NCBI RefSeq assembly: GCF_039534915.1
Contig: NZ_BAAAWE010000001.1
Span: forward strand, 3,100,001 to 3,164,000
DNA: 64,000 bases
DNA from: Streptomyces roseofulvus
Lineage (GTDB): Bacteria > Actinomycetota > Actinomycetes > Streptomycetales > Streptomycetaceae
Direction of reading: 5' to 3'
In this document: positions 1 to 9,385 of the stretch, piece by piece
How positions within the stretch are numbered: the first letter of the stretch is position 1
Layout: every line of letters begins with the position of its first letter
Program-made: the position numbers and the translations under genes
Notes under the pieces: generated by a model
Seen by the model: only the letters and a program-made list of their open reading frames with translations
The model's database searches: none
Told to the model about the DNA's origin: nothing

Positions 1-1001
1 CGACCGGGCAGTCCTCCCTGGAGGACCAGCACCTGGGGGCGCTGCTCGCCTGGATCGACCCGCCGGAGGGCGAGTCCGGCGCCCGCGCGGCGTACCGGGC
101 AGAGCTGGGGCGGGACGCGGACGGGCAGTTGCTGTGCCCGCCGGCCGGGCCCGCGACCGACCCGGCCTTCGACAACCGGCTCCTCGCGCCCGCGATCGAG
201 GCGTACGACCGGGCCCGGCAGGCCGTCGGCGCCGCCGAGGACGGCGAGGCCGCCGACGCGGCCCTCGCCGGGCTGCACCGGGCCGAGCGGGAGGTCCGGC
301 GGCTCGTCGTCTCCCGGCTGAAGCCGACCTGGGACGCGACCTGGCGGGCGCTCGGCCTGCTGCGGGAGCTTCCCGAGGGGGCCCGGGTCGCCGACCGGTG
401 GACCCGGGACCGCTGGTCCTTCACCGCGCACCGGGACCGGATCACCGCCGGGGAGCCGCCGCAGCCGCGCCGCGACGACGCCGTGACCGCCGCCGCGAAG
501 CTCGCCGCGCGCGAGCAGGCGCAGGGGCAGCTGGACGCGCAGGAGGCGCTGGACGACCCGCTGGTGCTGGCCGGACGGCGGCTGTCCGGGGAGGCGTTCA
601 CCGGGGAGGTCACCGAGGTGACCATGGCGTGGACGGAGTCGAAGCGGCCCGCGCCGCGCCCGCTGCTGACGGTCCGCACGGAGGACCGGCCGCACCTGGA
701 CGAGGGCGTGAAGGTGTACCGCTCGCTGGGCGGCAAGCCGCAGTCGGCGGAGTTCGTCCGCCGCGAGGAGGACGGCTCGCTGGTGCTGCGGCTGCTGGAC
801 AAGATGGGCCGGTCGAAGGAGCCTGCGGAGGGCACGGTGCCGGAGAAGGGCGAGCGGATCGCCTGGACGCTCTTCGAGCACGACCAGCGGGTGGGGCCGA
901 AGCTGCCCGACCCGGAGGAGACGCCGTGGACCCACGGCGGCCCGCCGCGCTCCGCCGACGCCGAGCTTCCCGACGCCGTGACCCCCGAGGACCTGCTGTG
1001 A
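1..1001 (+). CDS. hypothetical protein, 5' end cut off by the window edge
   Basis: The reading frame that begins at base 3 is open without a stop from the window edge to a TGA at 999-1001, so this is the C-terminal part (about 332 residues) of a longer gene; the TTG at 129 is internal. The visible protein is charged, rich in Glu, Arg and Ala, with no signal peptide, membrane span or motif I recognise. Its stop overlaps the start of the helicase gene that follows (GTGA, 4 bases), so the two are translationally coupled and probably act together, perhaps in nucleic-acid handling. That role is inference from the neighbour only. Wobble positions are almost all G/C, supporting real coding. Confidence 0.8.
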   Translation, partial: TGQSSLEDQHLGALLAWIDPPEGESGARAAYRAELGRDADGQLLCPPAGPATDPAFDNRLLAPAIEAYDRARQAVGAAEDGEAADAALAGLHRAEREVRRLVVSRLKPTWDATWRALGLLRELPEGARVADRWTRDRWSFTAHRDRITAGEPPQPRRDDAVTAAAKLAAREQAQGQLDAQEALDDPLVLAGRRLSGEAFTGEVTEVTMAWTESKRPAPRPLLTVRTEDRPHLDEGVKVYRSLGGKPQSAEFVRREEDGSLVLRLLDKMGRSKEPAEGTVPEKGERIAWTLFEHDQRVGPKLPDPEETPWTHGGPPRSADAELPDAVTPEDLL

Positions 1002-2344
1002 CCCTGTACGACCCCGCCGTGCTCGACCCCGGCGCGGCCGCCGCGCAGGCGACCGCCGCGATCCTGGAGAGCACCCTGCACGGCACCGCCCGGGGCGTCG
1101 TCGTCGACTCCCCGCCCGGCGCCGGCAAGTCGACGCTGGTGGTGCGCGCCGCGCTCGAACTGGCCGCCGCCGGGCGCCCCCTGATGGTGGTCGCGCAGAC
1201 CAACGCGCAGGTCGACGACCTGGTGCTGCGGCTCGCCGAGAAGGAGCCGGACCTGGAGGTGGGCCGGCTGCACTCCAGCGACAGCGATCCGTACGACCGG
1301 GCGCTCGACGCGCTGGAGCAGGTACGGAAGTCGGCGAAGGCGGGCGATCTGGCCGGGCTGCCGGTGGTGATCTCGACGGCCGCCAAGTGGGCGCACGTGA
1401 AGAACGTGGAGCCGTGGGCGCACGCGATCGTCGACGAGGCGTACCAGATGCGGTCGGACGCGCTGCTCGCCGTGGCGGGGCTCTTCGAGCGGGCCCTGTT
1501 CGTGGGCGACCCTGGGCAGCTGGACCCGTTCTCGGTGGTCGGCGCCGACCAGTGGGCGGGGCTCTCTTACGACCCCTCGGCCTCGGCGGTCTCCACGCTG
1601 CTCGCGCACAACCCGGAGCTGCCGCAGCACCGGCTGCCGGTCTCCTGGCGGCTGCCGGCGTCGGCGGCGCCGCTGGTGTCGGACGCCTTCTACCCGTACA
1701 CACCGTTCCGCGCCGGCACCGGGCCCGGGGACCGCCGGCTCTCCTTCGGCGTGGCCTCGGACGGCTCCGCCCCGGACCGGGTCCTGGACGAGGCGGCCGA
1801 GTCCGGCTGGGGCCTGCTCGAACTGCCCGCCCGGCACACCCCGCGCACCGACCCGGAGGCCGTCCACGCGGTCGCCCTGGTGGTCCGCCGCCTCCTGGAC
1901 CGGGGCGGCGCGGCGGTCAGCGAGCGTTCCGACACGCCGGTGCCGCTGACCGCGGACCGGATCGCGGTGGGCACCGCCCACCGGGACCAGGCGGCGGCCG
2001 TCCGCACGGCCCTGGCGGACCTCGGCGTGTCGGGGGTGACGGTCGACACGGCCAACCGGCTCCAGGGCCGCGAGTACGACGTCACGGTCGTCCTCCACCC
2101 CCTGTCGGGCCGCCCCGACGCCACCGCCTTCCACCTGGAGACCGGCCGCCTCTGCGTCCTCGCCTCCCGCCACCGCCACGCCTGCGTCGTCGTCTGCCGC
2201 GCCGGCGTCACGGACCTCCTCGACGAACACCCCTCCACGGAACCGGTCCAGCTCGGCGTCACCGTGAAGTTCCCCGACGGCTGGGAGGCGAACCACGCCG
2301 TGCTGTCGCACCTCGCCGAACACCGGGTGGCCTGGACGCCCTGA
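998..2344 (+). CDS. AAA/SF1-type DNA or RNA helicase (Upf1/Dna2-like)
   Basis: A 448-residue P-loop NTPase with superfamily 1 helicase motifs in order: Walker A SPPGAGKST near residue 45, a Walker B DEAY box (VDEAYQM) near 145, the GDPGQLDPF motif III near 168, the NRLQGREYDVTVV motif near 350 that couples ATP to nucleic acid, and an arginine-bearing VLASRHRHA motif VI near 385. It is about the size of a minimal helicase core, with no nuclease domain visible. The GTG start overlaps the upstream stop by 4 bases, giving coupling with the unknown partner. The ATP-dependent helicase call is solid at family level; the substrate is unknown. Confidence 0.85.
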   Translation: MTLYDPAVLDPGAAAAQATAAILESTLHGTARGVVVDSPPGAGKSTLVVRAALELAAAGRPLMVVAQTNAQVDDLVLRLAEKEPDLEVGRLHSSDSDPYDRALDALEQVRKSAKAGDLAGLPVVISTAAKWAHVKNVEPWAHAIVDEAYQMRSDALLAVAGLFERALFVGDPGQLDPFSVVGADQWAGLSYDPSASAVSTLLAHNPELPQHRLPVSWRLPASAAPLVSDAFYPYTPFRAGTGPGDRRLSFGVASDGSAPDRVLDEAAESGWGLLELPARHTPRTDPEAVHAVALVVRRLLDRGGAAVSERSDTPVPLTADRIAVGTAHRDQAAAVRTALADLGVSGVTVDTANRLQGREYDVTVVLHPLSGRPDATAFHLETGRLCVLASRHRHACVVVCRAGVTDLLDEHPSTEPVQLGVTVKFPDGWEANHAVLSHLAEHRVAWTP

Positions 2345-2352
2345 CCCGCCGG

Positions 2353-2484
2353 TCAGGCGGTGGCCGCCGCGTGGGCGAGGAGTTCGTCGACCGACCACTG
2401 GTCGTCGATGTGCTCGCCGTACTTCGCGGCGGCGATGCGGCCGTCCGGGGCGACGGCGGGGCGGTCTTGCGGGGCACGGGACAA
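2353..2484 (-). CDS. possible short protein or gene remnant, 43 residues
   Basis: Between the helicase and the next plus-strand gene the minus strand carries an open frame ending in TGA at 2355-2353. Its codons nearly all end in G or C and its translation looks natural (it includes GRIAAAKYGEHIDDQW and ends DELLAHAAATA). The only usable start is TTG at 2484; no convincing ribosome binding site is upstream and the frame closes again at 2509. It could be a genuine small protein, or the surviving C-terminus of a decayed gene. The helicase converges on it, with stops 8 bases apart. Confidence 0.35.
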   Translation of the reverse strand: MSRAPQDRPAVAPDGRIAAAKYGEHIDDQWSVDELLAHAAATA

Positions 2485-2538
2485 TGGGGGGTGGTCCGGG
2501 TGTCCGGATCACGCGTGTGGGCGAGGAGGAGCGGAACG

Positions 2539-2895
2539 ATGGCGGAACCCGCGGAGCGGAGCGGACAGCGGCGGCTGCGACCGGCGCCCCTGATCTTCGA
2601 GCCTGCCGAGGCGACCGCCGATCCGGAGCATTTCTTCGATCTGGAGTCGATCGAGGACCCGAAGGAGCTGCTGTCCCGGGCGACCGAGCTGACGCTGGCG
2701 TTCCGGGCGGCGACGGACCGGGCGATCGAGTTCCAGGCCGTCGCGGCGGCACAGCTCGCCGATCCGAAGCGGTTCGACCGGCTGACGGCGGCGGACGTGG
2801 CCGAGCGGGCGGCCTGGACCGAGGACTACGCGCGCAAGATGATCGAGTTCGGGCGGGACCTGATCCGTACGAACGGGCGGCCGGCCGAGGACTGA
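2539..2895 (+). CDS. small hypothetical protein
   Basis: A 118-residue acidic, helix-rich soluble protein starting at ATG 2539 behind a good ribosome binding site (GAGGAGCGGAAC). It has no membrane segment and no recognised domain. Residues from about 40 on (ELLSRATELTLAFRAATDRAIEF) look like amphipathic helices. The open frame extends further upstream but loses natural composition there, so the ATG with the SD is preferred. Function unknown. Confidence 0.7.
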   Translation: MAEPAERSGQRRLRPAPLIFEPAEATADPEHFFDLESIEDPKELLSRATELTLAFRAATDRAIEFQAVAAAQLADPKRFDRLTAADVAERAAWTEDYARKMIEFGRDLIRTNGRPAED

Positions 2896-3060
2896 GAGCG
2901 CTCACGGGAGCGGGGCGGCGGGCCGGGCCGGAACAGGCGTTCGGCATATGCGGGGCGCACGATACTCCTCCCGCCTGGCGCCTGTCCGTGTTTCCCCGCG
3001 TTTCCCGGTGTTTTCCGCAACTCTCGGCTTTCCCTTCGTCACCGGCGGTAGACCTGTCGC

Positions 3061-3705
3061 ATGACGACGACGACCTGGCTGCGCGACGAGACCCCGTACA
3101 CCCACGACGTCTTCCGCTTCCTGCGGACGGGGGACGAGGACCGGCACCAGACCGCCCGGGTGACGGCGGACGGCGCCGCGTGGCTGGCGTCGGCGGCGAG
3201 CGGGGACCTCGGGGCGGCGCTCGCGCGCTGGGAGACGCGCCCGGAGTCGCCGGCGGTGCTGCCGTGCGGGACCGTCTTCGACGTCGTCAGCGTGGACCCG
3301 GTCTTCGGCCGCCGGATGCTGGACCGGCTGTGGGAGGAGGGCCCGGGCTCCGGCCCGGTGGCCGCGCACCGGGGCCGGATGCTGCTCTTCGCCGCGCCCG
3401 GCACGTCCCAGCGGCTGCCCGCGCTGCTCGACTGGGAGGAGTGGGGCGACGCCGTGCCGCGACCGCTCTGCCACGGCACCGGCGACGCGGTGACCGTGCC
3501 GCCGCTGGTGCCTGGCGGGAGCGGGTCCGGGCCGCGCTGGCTGGTCGCCCCGGACACCCGGAGCCCGTGGCTGCCGGGACCCGAGGTGATGCTGTGGGCC
3601 TGTGTGCGGGCGGCGCGGATGGTTTCCGCCGCCGACGTGCGGGTATCGATTTTTGCTCCCGCCGCTCAGGATGCTAATGTCTACGACGTCAGCAGGCGCC
3701 GCTAG
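3061..3705 (+). CDS. bifunctional DNA primase/polymerase-like protein
   Basis: A 214-residue protein that resembles the short primase/polymerase (Prim-Pol N-terminal) family common in Streptomyces. It begins MTTTTWLRDETP and carries the family-like stretch CGTVFDVVSVDP near residue 70 and a Trp/Glu-rich middle. It has no helicase domain, so it is a stand-alone catalytic domain or a degenerate relative; a clear acidic catalytic pair could not be confirmed by eye. The C-terminus is unusual: the reading frame runs 10 bases into the tRNA-Lys gene and uses the TAG of the conserved tRNA TAGCTC segment as its stop codon, and the tRNA promoter lies inside the coding region. Confidence 0.6.
   Translation: MTTTTWLRDETPYTHDVFRFLRTGDEDRHQTARVTADGAAWLASAASGDLGAALARWETRPESPAVLPCGTVFDVVSVDPVFGRRMLDRLWEEGPGSGPVAAHRGRMLLFAAPGTSQRLPALLDWEEWGDAVPRPLCHGTGDAVTVPPLVPGGSGSGPRWLVAPDTRSPWLPGPEVMLWACVRAARMVSAADVRVSIFAPAAQDANVYDVSRRR
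3673..3695 (+). promoter_or_regulatory. tRNA-Lys promoter inside the end of the upstream CDS
   Basis: A GCTAATGT segment about 18 bases before the mature tRNA resembles a -10 box and is followed by the leader GTCAGCAG, which is shared by all three tRNA-Lys copies. No clear -35 is visible. The leader conservation is seen directly; promoter activity is inferred. Confidence 0.4.
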
Positions 3706-3769
3706 CTCAGTTGGTTAGAGCAGCTGACTCTTAATCAGCGGGTCCGGGGTTCGAGTCCCTGGCGGCGCA
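3696..3769 (+). tRNA. tRNA-Lys (anticodon CTT), copy 1
   Basis: A 74-base cloverleaf: acceptor stem GCGCCGC/GCGGCGC, D arm GCTCAGTTGGTTAGAGC, anticodon stem GCTGA/TCAGC with loop CTCTTAA (anticodon CTT, reads AAG), and T arm with GGTTCGAGTC. CCA is not encoded; discriminator A is followed by CCG. The sequence is identical to the copies at 11700 and 20171. It is followed by a strong terminator. Confidence 0.97.
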
Positions 3770-3776
3770 CCGACGG

Positions 3777-3808
3777 AAAAGGCCCCTCACGCGAGTGAGG
3801 GGCCTTTT
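3777..3808. terminator. terminator after tRNA-Lys copy 1 (bidirectional)
   Basis: A perfect 14-bp stem (AAAAGGCCCCTCAC) with a 4-base loop, ending in TTTT. It also lies downstream of the convergent metalloprotease gene, so it can serve both strands. Confidence 0.85.
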
Positions 3809-3830
3809 CGCATGCGGGGACGGGTTCGGT

Positions 3831-5081
3831 TCACTCCGTGATCGGCGGGGTGATCTTCACCGTCCAGACGCCGGCCTCGCTGCGGTCGGCGACCTCGACG
3901 CGGACGCCGGTGCCGGGCACGGTGAGCGTCTCCCCCACCTCCATGGGCGCGTCGGCGAGCGGCGGGTAGACCGAGCGCTCCCAGCACGCCTCCGTGGCCG
4001 GGTGGGCGTCGACGACCTCGACCGGGCCGTCACCGGAGGGGGCGCCGGCCCGCACCCGGTAGACGAGGACGCCCTCCGTGCAGGTGTCGGCGTCGTTCCC
4101 GGTGGCGGCGCGGGCCTCGATCGCGAGGACGGTGTCCCGGCCGGTGCGGACGACCGCGAGCCGGGTGGAGCGCGTGGTGGGGGTCGCCGGGGCGGCGGAG
4201 ACGGGCTCCAGGCCGACCACCCGCGGCTCGCCGCCCTGGACGCAGGTCACCTGGGAGCGGTCGAGCCAGCCCAGCTTCCACTTGTGCCAGCCGAAGGGGT
4301 CGGGGGCGAGCCCGAACTGGCTGCCCATGACGTCCCAGTCCCCCACATGGGTGTCCCAGTCGCCCTTGCCGTCGGCGGGCCGGCGGTACAGGTCGGGCAG
4401 GTCGAAGACGTGACCGGTCTCGTGGGCGAGGACGTTCCGGTCCGGCGGATGCCGCTCGAAGACCGTGACGACCCGGCGGATCGGCGTGCCGTCGGCCTCC
4501 AGCGGCCGCTCCAGGTTGACGACCTTGGTGGCGTCCGAGTCCACGCCGGGCGCGTCCGGGTCGGCGACCAGGTAGACGATGTCGTACCGGGAGAAGTCGA
4601 CGGAGTCGTCGACGGCGGCGATGGCGTCCCGCAGGTAGGCGGCCCGCTTTCCGGCGTCCCAGTCACGCCGTATGTCGTAGGCCGTGGAGGGGCGGGGCAT
4701 CTCGGTCCAGGCGGCGCGCGGGTGCGGGCGCAGGGTGAACCGTCCGTAGGAGGCCCGCCGGAAGAACTCGGTGGTGGCCGGGAAGTGGTCGGCGGTCAGC
4801 TCCTCCGGGGTGGTCAGCGGGGCCGCGTCCGGGAACGAGAGGAAGATCATCACCGCGTCGAGCGTCCGCTCGGGGCGCGGATAGGAGCCGTTCCAGCTGG
4901 AGAGGCCGAGCGAGTGGTGCGCGGCGGTACGGGGCAGGGCGCAGGGGCCGGCCGAGGACGCGGCCACGGCCGGCCCGGCGACCAGGCCGGTGGCCGCGAG
5001 CGCGACGAGCGCGGTGAACGAGGCGGCTCCGGCGCGCAGCCGGGAGCGCTCCACTCCCCCGGGTGGCTGCTGACCCTCCAC
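3831..5081 (-). CDS. secreted M6-type zinc metalloprotease
   Basis: A secreted peptidase of the immune-inhibitor-A-like M6 family, predicted to cleave extracellular proteins. I chose GTG 5081 because GGAGGT sits 5 bases upstream and it yields an ideal signal peptide: short N-region with Arg (GVERSRLRAG), hydrophobic core, and an AGPAVAAS cleavage region near residue 40. The frame could extend to 5216 but the extra 45 residues look non-coding. The mature enzyme has the zinc motif H220-E-T-G-H224 followed by VFDLPDLY, and the typical M6 stretch MGSQFGLAPDPFGWHKWKLG. A beta-rich C-terminal part follows. It is monocistronic, diverging from the GGDEF/EAL gene. Confidence 0.88.
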   Translation of the reverse strand: MEGQQPPGGVERSRLRAGAASFTALVALAATGLVAGPAVAASSAGPCALPRTAAHHSLGLSSWNGSYPRPERTLDAVMIFLSFPDAAPLTTPEELTADHFPATTEFFRRASYGRFTLRPHPRAAWTEMPRPSTAYDIRRDWDAGKRAAYLRDAIAAVDDSVDFSRYDIVYLVADPDAPGVDSDATKVVNLERPLEADGTPIRRVVTVFERHPPDRNVLAHETGHVFDLPDLYRRPADGKGDWDTHVGDWDVMGSQFGLAPDPFGWHKWKLGWLDRSQVTCVQGGEPRVVGLEPVSAAPATPTTRSTRLAVVRTGRDTVLAIEARAATGNDADTCTEGVLVYRVRAGAPSGDGPVEVVDAHPATEACWERSVYPPLADAPMEVGETLTVPGTGVRVEVADRSEAGVWTVKITPPITE

Positions 5082-5438
5082 GTGGACCTCCGGTTCGCGA
5101 GTGCGGGACACCTCCACCACCTTGTGATGGTTCGCGGTGTTTCGCATGTTTCCGCTGCCCCGGTCGGGTGAGGGCGCGGCGCGGGGTGGACGCGAGACGA
5201 TCGGATTCCAGCTCACGGACAGTCACCTTCGGTCATCCCGGCGCCGTCGCACGTCAGACTCGTGCGGAAGCGGTCGAAGGGGCGGCGTCCGGTGGTCAGC
5301 CTCACACCGTCCGGGGCCCCGGCAGCCCGCTCCGTAGCTGGAACGGCCACCCGGGCTGGCTCTATGATCGGCACACTTGTCCCAGGCCGACCATCCCGAC
5401 CACATGTGAACGGCCCCCCTGCACCACGGGAGCGAGCG
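5082..5438. promoter_or_regulatory. divergent promoter region of metalloprotease and cdgA-like gene
   Basis: A 357-base gap with no convincing gene. A TATGAT hexamer at 5363-5368 reads toward the GGDEF/EAL gene and is a plausible -10 box about 70 bases before its GTG start; no good -35 is seen. The cdgA gene of S. coelicolor is, as I recall, a BldD target, but I could not identify a convincing BldD palindrome here by eye. Confidence 0.4.
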
Positions 5439-7334
5439 GTGAGCGGAACCCCCGAAGGACCGGTACACCCAGAACCGCCCGGCATCCCGCCGGCCCGTCC
5501 GGCACTCACGGAGCGTGAACTCCGCGACTACCGGGCCGCCTTCCGCGTCTCCCGGCTCGCCATGGCCCTGGTCGACCGGGACGGCCTGGTGATCGCCGCC
5601 AACGACTCGCTCGGCACCCTCCTCGGCACCGACAGCGCCGCCCTGCACGAGCAGGCCGCCGCCGACCTCGTGGACCTCGCCTCCGACGGACGCACCTGGC
5701 ACGCCTACCGCGAGGTGCTGCGCGGCCGCCGCTCCCGCTTCCGCTGCACCCGCCGGCTCAAGCACCCGGACGGGCGCAGGCTGTGGGCCGAGGTCACCGT
5801 CGCCCCGGTCCCCGACAGCGGCCGGGTGCTGCTCTCCGTCGCGGACATCAGCGACCGGCGCGAGCTCCAGGCCCGGCTGCGCCACCTCCAGATGCACGAT
5901 CCGGTGACCCGGCTGCCCAACCGGGCGCTCTTCTTCGAGCGCCTCTCGGCCGCCCTGGAGACGGCCGCGGCGGAGAGCGCCGAGGCGGCCTCCGGCGCGG
6001 GCGGACCGCTCGGGCCGGCCGGCGCGCCGGAACCGTACCGGGCCCACCGCTCCCCGCGGTCGTACGCGTCGCACGGGTATGGCAGAACAGGGCGGATCGG
6101 CCTCTGCTACCTGGACCTCGACGGCTTCAAGGCGGTCAACGACACGCTCGGGCACCGGATCGGCGACCGGCTGCTCGCCGCCGTCGCCGGGCGGCTCACC
6201 GAGTGCGCGGACAGCGCCGGCTACACCCGCAGCGGCGGCCACCTCGTGGCCCGGCTCGGCGGCGACGAGTTCGCCCTCCTCGTCGAGGACTCCACCGGTA
6301 CGGAACAACTGGCCGACCTGGCCCGCTCGGTGCTGCGCGCGCTGGAGCGGCCCTTCGACCTCGGCGGGCAGCGGCTCTCCGTCTCGGCGTCGATCGGCGT
6401 CGTCGAGCGCGCCGCCGCCGGCGCCACCGCCACCTGTCTGATGCAGGCCGCCGACACCACGCTGTACTGGGCGAAGGCCGACGGCAAGGCCCGCTGGACG
6501 CTCTTCGACCCGGAGCGCAACGCCCACCGGATGACGCGGCAGGCGCTCTCCTCGACGCTGCGGCCGGCCGTGGAGCGCGGGGAGTTCGCCCTGGAGTACC
6601 AGCCGCTGGTCGATCTGGCGGGCGGCGCGGTGCGCGGGGTGGAGGCGCTGGTGCGCTGGAACCACCCGCAGTTCGGGGTGCTGCCGCCGAATCGGTTCGT
6701 CGGGATCGCCGAGGAGGACGGCTCGATCGTCGAGCTGGGTCGGTGGGTGCTGCGGACCGCCTGCGAGCAGGCCCGGCAGTGGCAGAAGGACCATCCGCGC
6801 GAGCGGCCGCTCTTCGTGAGCGTGAACGTGGCGGTCCGTCAGGTGTGGGACTCCGACCTGGTGGCCGACGTGGCGGGGATCCTCGCCGAGACGGGGCTCG
6901 CCCCGCACCTGCTCCAGCTGGAGCTGACCGAGTCGGCGGTGATGGGCTCGGCCGGCCGGCCGCTCCAGGCCCTCCAGGCGCTCAGCGACATGGGGGTGCG
7001 GATCGCCATCGACGACTTCGGCACCGGCTACTCGAACCTGGCCTATCTGAGCCGGCTGCCGGTCTCCGTCCTCAAGCTGGACGGCTCCTTCGTGCGCGGC
7101 TTCCAGGACGAGGAGCACGCCAACCCGGCGGACGAGCTGATCGTGGAGGCCCTGGTGCAGCTCGCCCACCGGCTGGGGCTCACCGTCACCGCCGAGTGCG
7201 TGGAGACGGCCGGGCAGGCGGCGCGGCTGCGCCGGATCGGCTGCGACACCGGCCAGGGCTGGCTGTACTCGCGGGCGGTGAGCCCGGACCGGATCGCCGC
7301 GATGCTGGAGGGCACGACCCCGCTGCGGGTCTGA
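5439..7334 (+). CDS. cdgA: PAS-GGDEF-EAL cyclic-di-GMP enzyme, probably CdgA
   Basis: A 631-residue soluble protein with three domains. A PAS/PAC sensor covers about residues 25-140. A diguanylate cyclase domain has intact GGDEF (274-278). A phosphodiesterase domain has intact EAL (E402-A-L), DDFGTGYS and the Lys/Glu metal and catalytic stretches LKLDGSFV and VTAECVE, so both making and breaking cyclic-di-GMP are possible. No RxxD inhibitory site sits five residues before GGDEF. GTG 5439 with GGGAGCGAGC upstream is chosen; earlier in-frame starts give low-quality sequence. The cytosolic architecture and neighbourhood fit CdgA, a developmental cyclic-di-GMP enzyme of Streptomyces; the symbol is my inference. 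Confidence 0.88.
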   Translation: MSGTPEGPVHPEPPGIPPARPALTERELRDYRAAFRVSRLAMALVDRDGLVIAANDSLGTLLGTDSAALHEQAAADLVDLASDGRTWHAYREVLRGRRSRFRCTRRLKHPDGRRLWAEVTVAPVPDSGRVLLSVADISDRRELQARLRHLQMHDPVTRLPNRALFFERLSAALETAAAESAEAASGAGGPLGPAGAPEPYRAHRSPRSYASHGYGRTGRIGLCYLDLDGFKAVNDTLGHRIGDRLLAAVAGRLTECADSAGYTRSGGHLVARLGGDEFALLVEDSTGTEQLADLARSVLRALERPFDLGGQRLSVSASIGVVERAAAGATATCLMQAADTTLYWAKADGKARWTLFDPERNAHRMTRQALSSTLRPAVERGEFALEYQPLVDLAGGAVRGVEALVRWNHPQFGVLPPNRFVGIAEEDGSIVELGRWVLRTACEQARQWQKDHPRERPLFVSVNVAVRQVWDSDLVADVAGILAETGLAPHLLQLELTESAVMGSAGRPLQALQALSDMGVRIAIDDFGTGYSNLAYLSRLPVSVLKLDGSFVRGFQDEEHANPADELIVEALVQLAHRLGLTVTAECVETAGQAARLRRIGCDTGQGWLYSRAVSPDRIAAMLEGTTPLRV

Positions 7335-7359
7335 TCCCGGGCGGTCGCCGGGCATGGGA

Positions 7360-7396
7360 CTGCCCCCGGCCGGAGGGACATTCCGGGCGGGGGCAG
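7360..7396. terminator. shared terminator between cdgA-like gene and chitinase
   Basis: CTGCCCCCGGCCGGA pairs with TCCGGGCGGGGGCAG across a 7-base loop with one bulge per side. It sits between two convergent genes and can stop transcription from both. Confidence 0.7.
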
Positions 7397-7431
7397 CGGT
7401 TCATGCGGGGCGGTGCGGGGCGGTCAGGGCC

Positions 7432-9132
<1,701 letters not shown>

Positions 9133-9182
9133 GAGCGTCCTCCGATGGGGGGTACTGGTGGTGCCGTACAGGAGTTGGAGCA

Positions 9183-9241
9183 GTGATAGCCCCCGCGTGA
9201 ACGGCGCGTCAATGGTCTGAACCAGATTGAGGACTAGACCA
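9183..9241 (-). promoter_or_regulatory. chitinase promoter with two DasR-type (dre-like) repeats
   Basis: Reading on the minus strand: -35 TTGACG (9212-9207), 18-base spacer, -10 TATCAC (9188-9183). Directly upstream of the -35 is TGGTTCAGACCA (9224-9213), and 5 bases further upstream TGGTCTAGTCCT (9241-9230). This pair of 12-base direct repeats next to the -35 is the known organisation of Streptomyces chitinase promoters, and each half resembles the DasR consensus TGGTCTAGACCA. Confidence 0.8.
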
Positions 9242-9284
9242 ATTCGGCGACGAAAGCCCTTGTCAGGGACGTGCAGCACAAAAG

Positions 9285-9320
9285 AGAACCGCCCGCCACC
9301 ATCGGTGACGAGCGGTTTAA
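9285..9320. terminator. possible terminator of the luciferase-like oxidoreductase gene
   Basis: AACCGC (9287-9292) pairs with GCGGTT (9312-9317), with a smaller CACC/GGTG hairpin inside. It lies downstream of the minus-strand oxidoreductase and upstream of the chitinase promoter. Stem is short, so moderate support. Confidence 0.4.
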
Positions 9321-9385
9321 GGTTCACTTAGGGAAGCCGGCGGGGTGGTCCGGGAACGAACCACTCCCCCACCGGAATCCGGGAT

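Noticed and set aside
5223..7355. Long minus-strand frame across the GGDEF/EAL gene
   Set aside because: Shadow of the plus-strand gene, which has intact catalytic motifs; the minus translation is low-complexity.
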